Part shown: positions 1 through 8,153 of the stretch, piece after piece
Position numbering within the stretch: position 1 is the first letter of the stretch
Layout of the letters: each line of letters starts with the position of its first letter
DNA from: Clostridia bacterium
Lineage (GTDB): Bacteria; Bacillota; Clostridia; UMGS1883
Assembly: GCA_017468215.1 (NCBI GenBank)
Contig: JAFUJG010000027.1
Span: 1 to 18,441 of the forward strand
Reading direction: 5' to 3'
Length of the DNA: 18,441 nucleotides
Program-made: the position numbers and the translations under genes
The notes under the pieces: generated by a model
What the model saw: the letters and a program-made list of their open reading frames with translations, nothing else
What the model was told of the DNA's origin: nothing
The model's database searches: none

Positions 1-1224
1 CTCAAAATTATCCATCAGTGACCACAGGAAGTATCCGTCTACATCGACACCTTCGTCTGCAGCTTTTTTCAGATAAGCAAGGTGCCTTTGGATGTAGTCG
101 GTACGCATACTGTCGTGCACTTTTCCGTCACGGCACACCCAGTCAGCTGTGGCAGCACCGTTTTCAGACACAATTATGGGCTTTTTATAACGTTCATAAA
201 AGAACTTTGCCCCCCAGTAAAGGCAGCTCTCGTCAACAGGCCATCCCATTGTTGTGCGGGCGTAGCCCTCGGGACGCTTTGCGTAGTAAACCTCGCCTTT
301 TTCATTAATATCCACAATTTCACCGTGGTATGTGTTAAAGGCGAAAAAGTCAAGCCCGGTATGTATGGTTTTCATATCTGCATCATTTATAAAAGGCATT
401 AAATGGCCAAATTTTTCGGTCATTTCCCGGGGGTATTTTCCGTACATTATGGTGTCGGACCAGGCGGTATTGCTCCACCAGGGGTCATCGTAAATGCACA
501 TGGTCTCACGCCGTGCCGCTTCGATAGATTCGGGCGTGTTCCGTGCAGGAATACGAACCGCAGTTGCAGGGGCATAGCCAACTCTTGCACCGGGGGCATT
601 TGCCTTTATTGCCCAATAGCCGTTGCCATGCGCAAGAAGCGTGTTATGAATGCCCAATATTGCATCCTTCGGAGGCACATTAAGTGCCGGTGCATGCTCA
701 CGGTTTACATAACCTGCACCTATAATACACTGGGGCTCGTTAACGGTGAAAAAGTTTTTCGCACGGTCAGAGAGCTTTGCACTCACCACGTGAGCATATT
801 CACCAAACCACTTACCAATATCACCGTTAAGCCAGCCGCCTTTTTTGTAGAGTTCATAGGGTAAATCCCAGTGAAAAAGGGTAACGTAAGGTTCTATACC
901 GTTTTCTAAAAGCTCATCGGTTAAGCGGTCATAATAATCAAGACCCTTCGGGTTAATCCTGCCGATTCCGTCGGGCAGAATACGTGCCCAGGAAATACTG
1001 TAGCGGTAAGCCTTTAAACCTATTTCTTTCATTATCTGAACATCGTCTTTATAACGGTGATAGCTGTCGCAAGCAGTGTCACCGTTGTGAAAATCAAAGG
1101 TATAGTTAGGCTTTCGTGTGGTGGTGTCCCAAATATTGAGCCCCTTTCCGTCTTCAAATGCCGCACCTTCAACCTGATAGCTTGCTGTGGCACTACCCCA
1201 CACAAAAGTATCCTTAAATGGCAT
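1..1224 (-). CDS. GH1 beta-glucosidase, C-terminus cut by window edge
   Basis: Retaining glycoside hydrolase family 1 enzyme, expected to release glucose from short beta-glucosides in the cytoplasm. The open frame gives 408 residues and no stop before the window edge; the family is usually about 440-450 residues, so some 40 are missing. Visible landmarks are the N-terminal FVWGSATASYQVEGA, FHWDLP, acid/base Glu163 in TVNEP, nucleophile Glu354 in SENGAA, and the end DGYFLWSLMDNFE. That last motif points to a plain beta-glucosidase rather than a 6-phospho-beta-glucosidase. There is no signal peptide. The ATG at 1224 follows a GGGAGG ribosome site. It lies 29 bp after the upstream GH16 gene, so it is probably the third gene of the same operon. 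Exact substrate is not decidable from sequence. Confidence 0.95.
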   Translation of the reverse strand, partial: MPFKDTFVWGSATASYQVEGAAFEDGKGLNIWDTTTRKPNYTFDFHNGDTACDSYHRYKDDVQIMKEIGLKAYRYSISWARILPDGIGRINPKGLDYYDRLTDELLENGIEPYVTLFHWDLPYELYKKGGWLNGDIGKWFGEYAHVVSAKLSDRAKNFFTVNEPQCIIGAGYVNREHAPALNVPPKDAILGIHNTLLAHGNGYWAIKANAPGARVGYAPATAVRIPARNTPESIEAARRETMCIYDDPWWSNTAWSDTIMYGKYPREMTEKFGHLMPFINDADMKTIHTGLDFFAFNTYHGEIVDINEKGEVYYAKRPEGYARTTMGWPVDESCLYWGAKFFYERYKKPIIVSENGAATADWVCRDGKVHDSMRTDYIQRHLAYLKKAADEGVDVDGYFLWSLMDNFE

Positions 1225-1253
1225 AAAACCCCTCCCTTTTACAATTAATCAAT

Positions 1254-4200
1254 TTAATACTGGAAGCTTCTCACGTATCTGCAACGCATACCGTCGTCCC
1301 ATATCATTGTGCTGTCAGGCTCCGTTTCCCAGCCACCAATGCCTGTGTTTAAGATAAGGCGAAGGTTTTTCTGGAAGTTTAAAGTTGCATTGTTATGCGT
1401 TCTCTGGAAACACTTTCCGTCAACGTAGAACTTTATATAGTCATAGCCCCAGTCCATAGCAAAGGTATGGTAACCGGTTGTAATATTTATATTATCCTTA
1501 CTGCTCTTGCCAAAAAGATTGTTCTGGTCATTTTCGCCATGGATGGCTGTATGCCACGCCTTTGCACCGTAAGAGGATGAAAGGGTTTCAAAAATGTCAA
1601 TCTCAGGCGGCCAGGAGTCACGACCTGTAAGCCAGAAGGCGTTCCAATAGCCAACGGGGCTTTCGGGCTGCTTGAAAGAGCCTTCAATGTAGCAGTTTTT
1701 GTTATAAACCTTGTTCTGGATACTTACAACGCCAACGTAGCCTTTCCACTGTTCCCAGGTTTTTCCCCATTTGTTGTAGGAAATACCTGTTTCACCACTC
1801 TTGTCCTTAACCCAACTGCTTAAATTTACCTTAGTTGCCTTAAGGAGCAGTTCGCCGTTTTCGACAATTACGTTGTTCTTTGTAATAAGACCAGAGTGAT
1901 TATAGGAATCGTTGGTGGGATTGTTTGATTTCCAGGGATAATTTGTCCACCACTGGGAGGAAATTGAATTGCCGTAGAAATTATCTGCAACATATTCGCT
2001 TGCCTCACTCTTTAAGTAGAAGCAGCCTTGAGCTTCACTCCACTTTTTCCAGGGCTTCAAGTCGCCTGTTTTTTTATCGCTCGTGGTATCGTAGAGGAAT
2101 TTATCCTCATTATCTCGCTGCAGGTATGTTCTGTAGGAATAAGTTTTTCCCGAGTAATAGCCAACGTTATCAACTTCGTCCTTGAAAAAGGTTGCCCTTG
2201 CGTAAAAATCACCGTTGTTTTGGATTTTCTTAAGATAAAACGCATCGCTTTCAGCGACGATAAAATAGCCGGGCATGGTTGCAGCTTCTAAACTTACGCC
2301 GCAGCCTATAAGACCTCGTCTTTCAACAAAGCGTGTAATTGATGGGTTTTTGTCCGCCGCAACCGATAAAACTTCGTCTGCTCCGTTATGGTAAATATAC
2401 CTTCCGTAATAATCTCCGGAGGATGTGGGATAATCAGAAAGCCTCACAGCTTCAAGGCGGATATTGCCGTTTGCAGGAGCAGCTCCCGAAAGAGCGGCAG
2501 TTTCTCGCTCAACCTCACGGAGGGTAAAGTCTGAAAGGGTCATATCACACTTAGCACCTGCACCTGTATTTAACACAAAAGTGTTTGCTTCAAGGTATGT
2601 CCAGGTTGTATTACGTGTCATTTCAACATCAGCGTTTGTGAAATAAAGCTGTTGTGTTTCCTTGGTTTCGCCGTCATCTGCTGTTATGAAAATGCTTCTG
2701 TTCAAGGGCGAAACGATAATTTTGAAATGAACGTTTCTTCCCTTATAAAAGCTGTTTTCAAAAAGAGCTACCGGATTTCCTTCGTTGAAATAGTTACTCG
2801 TTATGCGGTTTATTTTAAATTTATTGCCATCGTTATCAAACCTTAACTGAAGTGCGGCATAATTATCAAGGTCTGCTCCACCTGTAATAATGCCGTCAGT
2901 AATTGACAAACCGCTGTAATACACGTTGTCCGTTAAGTTGAGGTCAAATTCTATCTTATAGTCGCCTCTGTCCTTGGGCAAATCAAGGTTCTTTTGTGCC
3001 AGAATACCGCCCGCACCTTCAATTGGTGTGCTGCTGCCTATGGCTTCTATTTCACTGATGCGTACCCAGCCGTTATTTTTGCTGTCTGTTCGCTGATAGA
3101 AGGTATACTTAATATACCTTGCCTCGGTCTGGACAAAGTTGAAGTATTGTATATCCTGTGTAGATGCTGATGTTCTTTTTGATACAACGGTTGTATAGTT
3201 TTTGTTGTCGGCACTGACTGCAATATCAAAAGCATATGTACGCTCATTGCCGAGGTTAAAGCCTATACCCGCTCCTGTAAGGTAATAATCTGTACCTAAA
3301 TCTGCCACAAGATAAGCCGGCGCCTGGTCTGTAACGTCTTTAGCAGTCCAGATTGTTGCCGCATCACCGTCTGTTACGTTTGTATGATGATTGTTGGCTT
3401 CAGGTGTCTGTGATGCCGTAACAGAAGAAATATTAAGTTTTTCACCATCTACTATGCTGTCACGACCTACATTGTCGTAAAGATAAATCTCTCCTGCAGA
3501 CTCTTGTGCATACAAAAGCTCACCCAGGGCAGGTCTATAGTCCGTATAGGTCATTTCATCCATGGGAGAAATTGACCAGTCTTCTGCACTTTCCATGAGG
3601 ATAGCACCCACGTTGTCTTTATAGCCGTAGGTATCAATTTCACCTATACGGCACCATACTCCGTTATCTGTTCTGCCGAAAAGATTAAGACGGATATATC
3701 TTGCTCTTACAGGCGGCAGCTCCAAATACTGCATATCGTTTATTTTTTTACTTGTACTCTTTTGAACAAGGGTAGTAAAGTTTTCGCCGTCCTCACTTGA
3801 TGAAACAGAATAAATATATTCTCTCTCATTTCCCAGATTGAAGGCAATGCCCACACGAGAAAGGATATAGTCATCCCCAAGGTAAATTGTTACATTTTCG
3901 CTGTTTTCAGCACTCGCTCCGGAAACTGTCCATACAGTTGACTCATCGCCGTCCGCCACATTTCCGGCGGAGTTTTCTGCTTCGGGAGTGTAGCTTGCAA
4001 AGGCATCCGAAGCACCATAGGGCACGGAAATTTCCTCGCCTAAATCTACCGCTTCACAATATTCACTTGTAAATGAGGGTGCCAAGGGCTTTAACCCATT
4101 CTCCCACACAAAAATTTTAGCACCGCCATCTGTATTGGGTGTGCTGTACGAAAACGCTGCCCTTTCGCCTGGTTCAACGCTCTCTTTGTATATTTTTGCC

Positions 4201-4412
4201 GCTTTTAAAGTGTCTTTAGCTCCGTAAGACGCCACATAAACCTTAAAATCGGCTTTACTTTCAGCATTATTCGTAACCGTTGTTACAAAGGTTACATTTT
4301 CTTCGTCCTTCATTCCCGAAAATGCAAGCTCGACATCTCTGGCAGATGCAGGAATTGTTACAATGCTTAACATAAGCACTGCACATAAAAATATTGAAAA
4401 AAACTTTTTCAT
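1254..4412 (-). CDS. Secreted multidomain GH16 endo-glycanase (paralog A)
   Basis: Predicted extracellular GH16 glycanase, probably an endo-beta-1,3(4)-glucanase; the substrate is inferred from family and operon. Of 1052 residues: signal peptide 1-24 (ends PASA); an N-terminal beta-rich domain about 25-118 (FVWENGLKPL); F5/8 type C (discoidin-like) domain about 125-263; a concanavalin-like module starting about 295; a second F5/8C domain about 319-460 set inside that module; the rest of the module 461-635; an AbfB-like beta-trefoil about 648-800 (RFVERRGLI, ATMPGYF); and GH16 catalytic domain about 806-1052. The active-site ExDxxE is EIDIFE with Glu937, Asp939 and Glu942. No LPxTG or SLH anchor is seen, so it is probably released. 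AAAGGGA lies 8 nt before the ATG. It is 69 bp downstream of paralog B, with a strong hairpin between them. Confidence 0.93.
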   Translation of the reverse strand: MKKFFSIFLCAVLMLSIVTIPASARDVELAFSGMKDEENVTFVTTVTNNAESKADFKVYVASYGAKDTLKAAKIYKESVEPGERAAFSYSTPNTDGGAKIFVWENGLKPLAPSFTSEYCEAVDLGEEISVPYGASDAFASYTPEAENSAGNVADGDESTVWTVSGASAENSENVTIYLGDDYILSRVGIAFNLGNEREYIYSVSSSEDGENFTTLVQKSTSKKINDMQYLELPPVRARYIRLNLFGRTDNGVWCRIGEIDTYGYKDNVGAILMESAEDWSISPMDEMTYTDYRPALGELLYAQESAGEIYLYDNVGRDSIVDGEKLNISSVTASQTPEANNHHTNVTDGDAATIWTAKDVTDQAPAYLVADLGTDYYLTGAGIGFNLGNERTYAFDIAVSADNKNYTTVVSKRTSASTQDIQYFNFVQTEARYIKYTFYQRTDSKNNGWVRISEIEAIGSSTPIEGAGGILAQKNLDLPKDRGDYKIEFDLNLTDNVYYSGLSITDGIITGGADLDNYAALQLRFDNDGNKFKINRITSNYFNEGNPVALFENSFYKGRNVHFKIIVSPLNRSIFITADDGETKETQQLYFTNADVEMTRNTTWTYLEANTFVLNTGAGAKCDMTLSDFTLREVERETAALSGAAPANGNIRLEAVRLSDYPTSSGDYYGRYIYHNGADEVLSVAADKNPSITRFVERRGLIGCGVSLEAATMPGYFIVAESDAFYLKKIQNNGDFYARATFFKDEVDNVGYYSGKTYSYRTYLQRDNEDKFLYDTTSDKKTGDLKPWKKWSEAQGCFYLKSEASEYVADNFYGNSISSQWWTNYPWKSNNPTNDSYNHSGLITKNNVIVENGELLLKATKVNLSSWVKDKSGETGISYNKWGKTWEQWKGYVGVVSIQNKVYNKNCYIEGSFKQPESPVGYWNAFWLTGRDSWPPEIDIFETLSSSYGAKAWHTAIHGENDQNNLFGKSSKDNINITTGYHTFAMDWGYDYIKFYVDGKCFQRTHNNATLNFQKNLRLILNTGIGGWETEPDSTMIWDDGMRCRYVRSFQY

Positions 4413-4433
4413 TTTCTACATCCCTTTAAACAC

Positions 4434-4465
4434 AAAGGGCGATGGGCAGAAGCCCACCGCCCTTT
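4434..4465 (-). terminator. 14-bp intergenic hairpin between the two GH16 genes
   Basis: Two 14-nt arms (4434-4447 and 4452-4465) enclose a 4-nt loop. In the minus-strand RNA all 14 positions pair, one as G-U. On the plus strand the same position would be an A-C mismatch, so the structure fits the minus-strand transcript. The hairpin follows the stop of paralog B by about 16 nt. The sequence after it (GTGTTTAAAGGG) is not a clean T-run, so it may be a weak terminator, an attenuator or an mRNA-stabilising/processing hairpin that sets the ratio of B to A and GH1. Confidence 0.6.
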
Positions 4466-4481
4466 CAGAATCAACTAAAAA

Positions 4482-7400
4482 TTAATACTGCCAGCTCTTA
4501 AACCATTCCATGCTCATACCTATACCATATTCGGAAGGCAGGCTTGATTCCCAACCGCCGATACCTGTGTTAATAACGAGTACACAGCCGCCGGAGGAAT
4601 TCTGCTTATTTACAATATCGCCTGTGTAGCGTGCATAAAGCTGACCGTCGTAGTACATATCCATATAGTCGTAACCCCAGTCAAGCGCATAGCGGTGATA
4701 CTGTGTACGGAGATTGCTTCCCCAATACCAGCTACCCTGTGAAGACGAGGATGACATAGGCATATTTGTGTACCATCCGTGAGCACCGGCACTGCCCGAG
4801 GAGGACAGATATTCGAAAATATCTGTTTCGGGAGGCCACTCATTTGCACCACTAAGCCAGAAGGCAGTCCAGTAGCCGTAACCGCAGTTAGGCTGCTTGA
4901 AGGTACCCTCCATATAGCTCTGACGCCAGTATTTAACGCTGTTGTCGTAGCCGTTATAGTTCTTATGGGGGCTGATTACGCCTACATAACCCTGCCACTT
5001 TTTCCAGCCGCCAAAGCCGTAGCTTGAAAGGTCGATACCTGTCTGACCGCTGTTTTTACCGGAGTTACTCTTAGGCCAATCGTTGTCACCAATCTTATTT
5101 GCCTTAAGGGTAATATTACCGTTCTTAACTGTTATCGCACTTTCACGGCAGAGACCATAGTGGTTATGGCTGTCGCCCCAAGGATACTGAGGCTGCCATT
5201 TGCTCTTATCCAGGCTTGTGCCCTTGAAAGAGTCACTTACTCTGGACGCTGTGGCTTCGTTTCTCTGATAGAAAATTGTGCGTTCACGTGAATGACGCTT
5301 CCATACCACGGTATTACCGCTATCGTTATAAAGATAACGGTCACGGTCACGGTATGCGGCGTAGGAAACGGTTGACTTTCCGTAGCCCTTTGTATCAATC
5401 ATACCGTCACGCTTAATAAAGGTTGCATTTGCCTTAAAGCGTGCAGTATTGGTAAAGGGCTGTACCTGAAGCTGGTTATTTGTACCGGGAACAATCGTTA
5501 AGAAGTAACCGGGACGGTTTGCAACCTCAAAGGATACGCCGTCAGAATCCATAAGACCTGTTCTTTCTACGAATCGTGTATATGCAGGGTCTTGTTTTTC
5601 GGCAAAGTCGCTTACTTCGTTACCCTGGTGGTGAAGCATGTTACCTGTACCGTGAGTTGCAACTAAACGGAACATGCCGTTAAGGGCACTCTTTACGTTC
5701 TGTGTTGCACCAAGGTCTGTGACCGTAATATCACCTATGTAAATGTCGGCAAAACCGCCGATACCTGTATTAACAGAAAGGCAGTTAAGCTCTTTGCCAA
5801 CCCAGTTTTCATATGTGGTTGCCATATCAACTGTTCTTGTCTGGCTGTTAACACCGTCGTTAATTGTAATTTCGCTCTGGTACTTTGTGGGGGTTACCTT
5901 AATGGTAACATCCCAAGAATTTCCCTTAATTATGGGGGTATATCCACCTACAAGAGCAGAATAGTCACCGCCGTTGAAGGTGTTGCCTGTGTATTTATTA
6001 AGCTGAAGGTTGTTTTCGTCGGCACTGGAAGGCTTAAAACGAAGCTGCATACCATATGCGCCGTCAACACCGTTTGACAAACTGAATCCGCCGTATTCAT
6101 CGGCAACTGGAGCATAAAGCTTAAAGTTAATTTCGTATGCATTGCCTGTGTTAGGTGTGGGGAAATTAATGTACGCCATAACACCGCCTGCACCGTTAAC
6201 TGCATCGGTAGTTCTGCCAACCTCATCGTAAAGATGGAGAGCATTGCCGTCAATACCGCTCTGGGCGGGAGCTTCGACAATCTCAGCATAAAGCTTTTCA
6301 CCAAGCGAGCCTTCGTATGCTTCGTCGCCCTTATCATCGGCAATATTCTTAAACGTCATATTGCCGTCATTGCCCTCTGTCATGTCAATATTTGTGAGAA
6401 CAGTCCTCTTTGCAGAGAATTCTTCTGTTTCAAAATGAGTTACGCTCATTTCATCCACATACATTTCAACACTCTTGCCTGCACCTGTGTTAAACACAAG
6501 ATATTTTGCTTCTAAGCCCGACCACTGAGAGGGTCTTGTCTGCTCAGCACTGTTATATGAGAAATACATGGGCTTTGTTTCGCTGTTTTCACCGTCAGTT
6601 ACGGTAATGTCAACCCTTCTTGCCTGGGGGTCAACTGCTAATGTAACGGTCCAGAGTGCATCCTTCTTAAAGGATGTGCCCATAAAATCAATGAGCGAGC
6701 CTTCGTTAAAGTAGTTGCTTGTAACCTGCTTGAGCTTTACCATATTGTTGTCTGTATCCTCAAAACGCACCTGAATAGCCGCATAATGGGAAAAATCAGC
6801 GCCGCCTGATACCATTTCGTCAGTTAAGGAGAAGCCTGACCAGTAGGTATCACTGCTTTCACCGTTTTCCATCTGAGAAGGAATAAACATATTGAACTTA
6901 ACGTTGTATTTGCCACGGTCAGCATTTGTTTCAAGCCTCTTAGCAGCAAGAAGACCGCCTGCACCGTTTACCTCGTCTGTATTTCGTGCAACGTAGTCAA
7001 CAAGATGAAGTGCAGTTTCGTTAACACCCATTGCAGCTTCCTGTGGAAGATAGTTAACATCTGCATACAACTTTTCGCCCAAGGAAGGTGTATATTCTGT
7101 GTAACTTTCTTCTGTCATGCGACGTACTATCCAGCCATCGGCTATGGTATCATCGCTGGATTCGGGAAGAAGCGTGCCTGCATCATCATTAAATGAGAAC
7201 AGAGAAACCTCATCACCCATATCTACCGGTAGAAGCATACCATACAGTTCAATTTCCGAAATCTGAACCCAGTTGTTTTCATCCGGAACAACTCTTTCTA
7301 CAATTGTTATTCTTACAAACTTGCCCACAGATGTTTCAACATCAAAATACTGAACTTCTCCGCTGAGCTCGCTGGTAGTTTCGTCAAGAACAGTGGTATA

Positions 7401-8066
7401 GTTATTTCCATCCTCTGATGTGGATACAGTAAACACGTACTGTCTTTCACTGCCGGCACCGAAAAGAATGCCGACTTTTGTTATAACATGACTGTATTCA
7501 AGATATGCAGTTACAGAAGCTTCGCTTCCTCTTGCAACATCTCGTGCAGACCAATAGGTGTCTGCATCACCATCTGCCGCCGCAGTAGCTCTGTGGTCTG
7601 CCTGAGCTTCCGCAGATGCAAAGACCATATCGGAGGTAACCGTTATTTCTTCTTCCTCAATAGGACCTTCGGGCACCTCGTCTGATTTTACAGAAGAACA
7701 AAGGGGCTTCATAGAGTCGCCGTTCCAGAAGAAAATTTCTGCAGTTTCACCTTTGGTAGAATCATAAGAAACAGTAAATTCCTTTGAAACAACAGAGTTT
7801 TCCTCTGTATCTATGGTAATTTTTTCCTTTTTTGCACTTTGTTCGATGCCCTCGCTGTTATATACAGCCGAAACAACGGTTACAAAGCCGTCTGTCGAAG
7901 AATTGTTTGCAATTTCGGCCATACAGTAGAGCTCAAATCCGTCTGTAAGAGCGTTACATGTTACGGCTGCATCAAAAGCTTCTGTTGCACCGATAGACGG
8001 AACAACAGAAACAAAAAGTACAACGCACAAAACAAACGAAAGAGCACGTAATTTAACTTTTTTCAT
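4482..8066 (-). CDS. Secreted multidomain GH16 endo-glycanase (paralog B)
   Basis: Predicted secreted GH16 glycanase and first gene of the operon. Of 1194 residues: signal peptide about 1-27 (ends SIGA); N-terminal beta-rich domain about 30-125 (FFWNGDSMKPL); one F5/8C domain about 141-277; two tandem copies of a concanavalin-like module (about 328-546 and 587-787, each with SLGEKLYA and VNGAGG); AbfB-like beta-trefoil about 793-935 (RFVERTGLMDSDGVSFE, NRPGYFL); GH16 catalytic domain about 940-1194. The catalytic ExDxxE is ETDIFE with Glu1080, Asp1082 and Glu1085. Both C-termini end in aromatic strands (SWQY here, SFQY in paralog A). A strong AAGGAGGGG site precedes the ATG. The AbfB-like and F5/8C modules are probably carbohydrate-binding. 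Laminarinase, lichenase or another GH16 activity cannot be told apart by eye. Confidence 0.93.
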   Translation of the reverse strand: MKKVKLRALSFVLCVVLFVSVVPSIGATEAFDAAVTCNALTDGFELYCMAEIANNSSTDGFVTVVSAVYNSEGIEQSAKKEKITIDTEENSVVSKEFTVSYDSTKGETAEIFFWNGDSMKPLCSSVKSDEVPEGPIEEEEITVTSDMVFASAEAQADHRATAAADGDADTYWSARDVARGSEASVTAYLEYSHVITKVGILFGAGSERQYVFTVSTSEDGNNYTTVLDETTSELSGEVQYFDVETSVGKFVRITIVERVVPDENNWVQISEIELYGMLLPVDMGDEVSLFSFNDDAGTLLPESSDDTIADGWIVRRMTEESYTEYTPSLGEKLYADVNYLPQEAAMGVNETALHLVDYVARNTDEVNGAGGLLAAKRLETNADRGKYNVKFNMFIPSQMENGESSDTYWSGFSLTDEMVSGGADFSHYAAIQVRFEDTDNNMVKLKQVTSNYFNEGSLIDFMGTSFKKDALWTVTLAVDPQARRVDITVTDGENSETKPMYFSYNSAEQTRPSQWSGLEAKYLVFNTGAGKSVEMYVDEMSVTHFETEEFSAKRTVLTNIDMTEGNDGNMTFKNIADDKGDEAYEGSLGEKLYAEIVEAPAQSGIDGNALHLYDEVGRTTDAVNGAGGVMAYINFPTPNTGNAYEINFKLYAPVADEYGGFSLSNGVDGAYGMQLRFKPSSADENNLQLNKYTGNTFNGGDYSALVGGYTPIIKGNSWDVTIKVTPTKYQSEITINDGVNSQTRTVDMATTYENWVGKELNCLSVNTGIGGFADIYIGDITVTDLGATQNVKSALNGMFRLVATHGTGNMLHHQGNEVSDFAEKQDPAYTRFVERTGLMDSDGVSFEVANRPGYFLTIVPGTNNQLQVQPFTNTARFKANATFIKRDGMIDTKGYGKSTVSYAAYRDRDRYLYNDSGNTVVWKRHSRERTIFYQRNEATASRVSDSFKGTSLDKSKWQPQYPWGDSHNHYGLCRESAITVKNGNITLKANKIGDNDWPKSNSGKNSGQTGIDLSSYGFGGWKKWQGYVGVISPHKNYNGYDNSVKYWRQSYMEGTFKQPNCGYGYWTAFWLSGANEWPPETDIFEYLSSSGSAGAHGWYTNMPMSSSSSQGSWYWGSNLRTQYHRYALDWGYDYMDMYYDGQLYARYTGDIVNKQNSSGGCVLVINTGIGGWESSLPSEYGIGMSMEWFKSWQY

Positions 8067-8100
8067 TCAGGACCCCTCCTTATGTGTATATATCAAAATC

Positions 8101-8109
8101 ATTATATCA
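8101..8109 (-). promoter_or_regulatory. Extended -10 promoter of the GH16-GH16-GH1 operon
   Basis: The minus strand reads TGTGATATAAT, a perfect TATAAT (8101-8106) with a TRTGn -16 element, which is typical of Gram-positive SigA promoters. No convincing -35 is found at 16-18 bp spacing. The predicted start at about 8094 gives a leader of roughly 28 nt containing AAGGAGGGG before the ATG at 8066. Similar -16/-10 elements precede noc and parA in this window. Confidence 0.5.
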
Positions 8110-8143
8110 CAAAACAGCCATAGCTTCTGTTAACGTTTTGTGA
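8107..8143 (-). terminator. Inverted repeat after serS, possible terminator
   Basis: TCACAAAAC (8107-8115 on the plus strand) and its reverse complement (8135-8143) form a 9-bp stem around a 19-nt loop, starting 10 nt after the serS stop codon. In the minus-strand RNA it is followed by UAUAAUGAUUUUG, which is only moderately U-rich, so termination would be imperfect. The stem overlaps the extended -10 promoter of the next operon and a cre-like sequence, so it could instead be an operator. Confidence 0.35.
8128..8141 (-). promoter_or_regulatory. cre / LacI-family operator candidate
   Basis: The minus strand reads ACAAAACGTTAACA, matching 12 of 14 positions of the Bacillus CcpA cre consensus TGWAARCGNTWNCA, including the central CG and the 3' half; only the first two bases differ. 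Its centre lies about 41 bp upstream of the predicted start of the glycanase operon, a usual place for carbon-catabolite or LacI-type control. No regulator gene is in the window, so the binding protein is unknown. Confidence 0.3.
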
Positions 8144-8153
8144 AGGACTTATT

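Noticed and set aside
422..435. Partial Noc site ATTTCCCGGGGGTA
   Set aside because: Only the first 10 of 14 positions match, and it lies in coding sequence for a conserved YPRE segment of GH1; mentioned only as the best hit in the window.
403..864. Plus-strand open frames across the GH1, GH16, serS and mnmG regions
   Set aside because: They are antisense to well-supported genes, resemble no known family and lack good ribosome sites.
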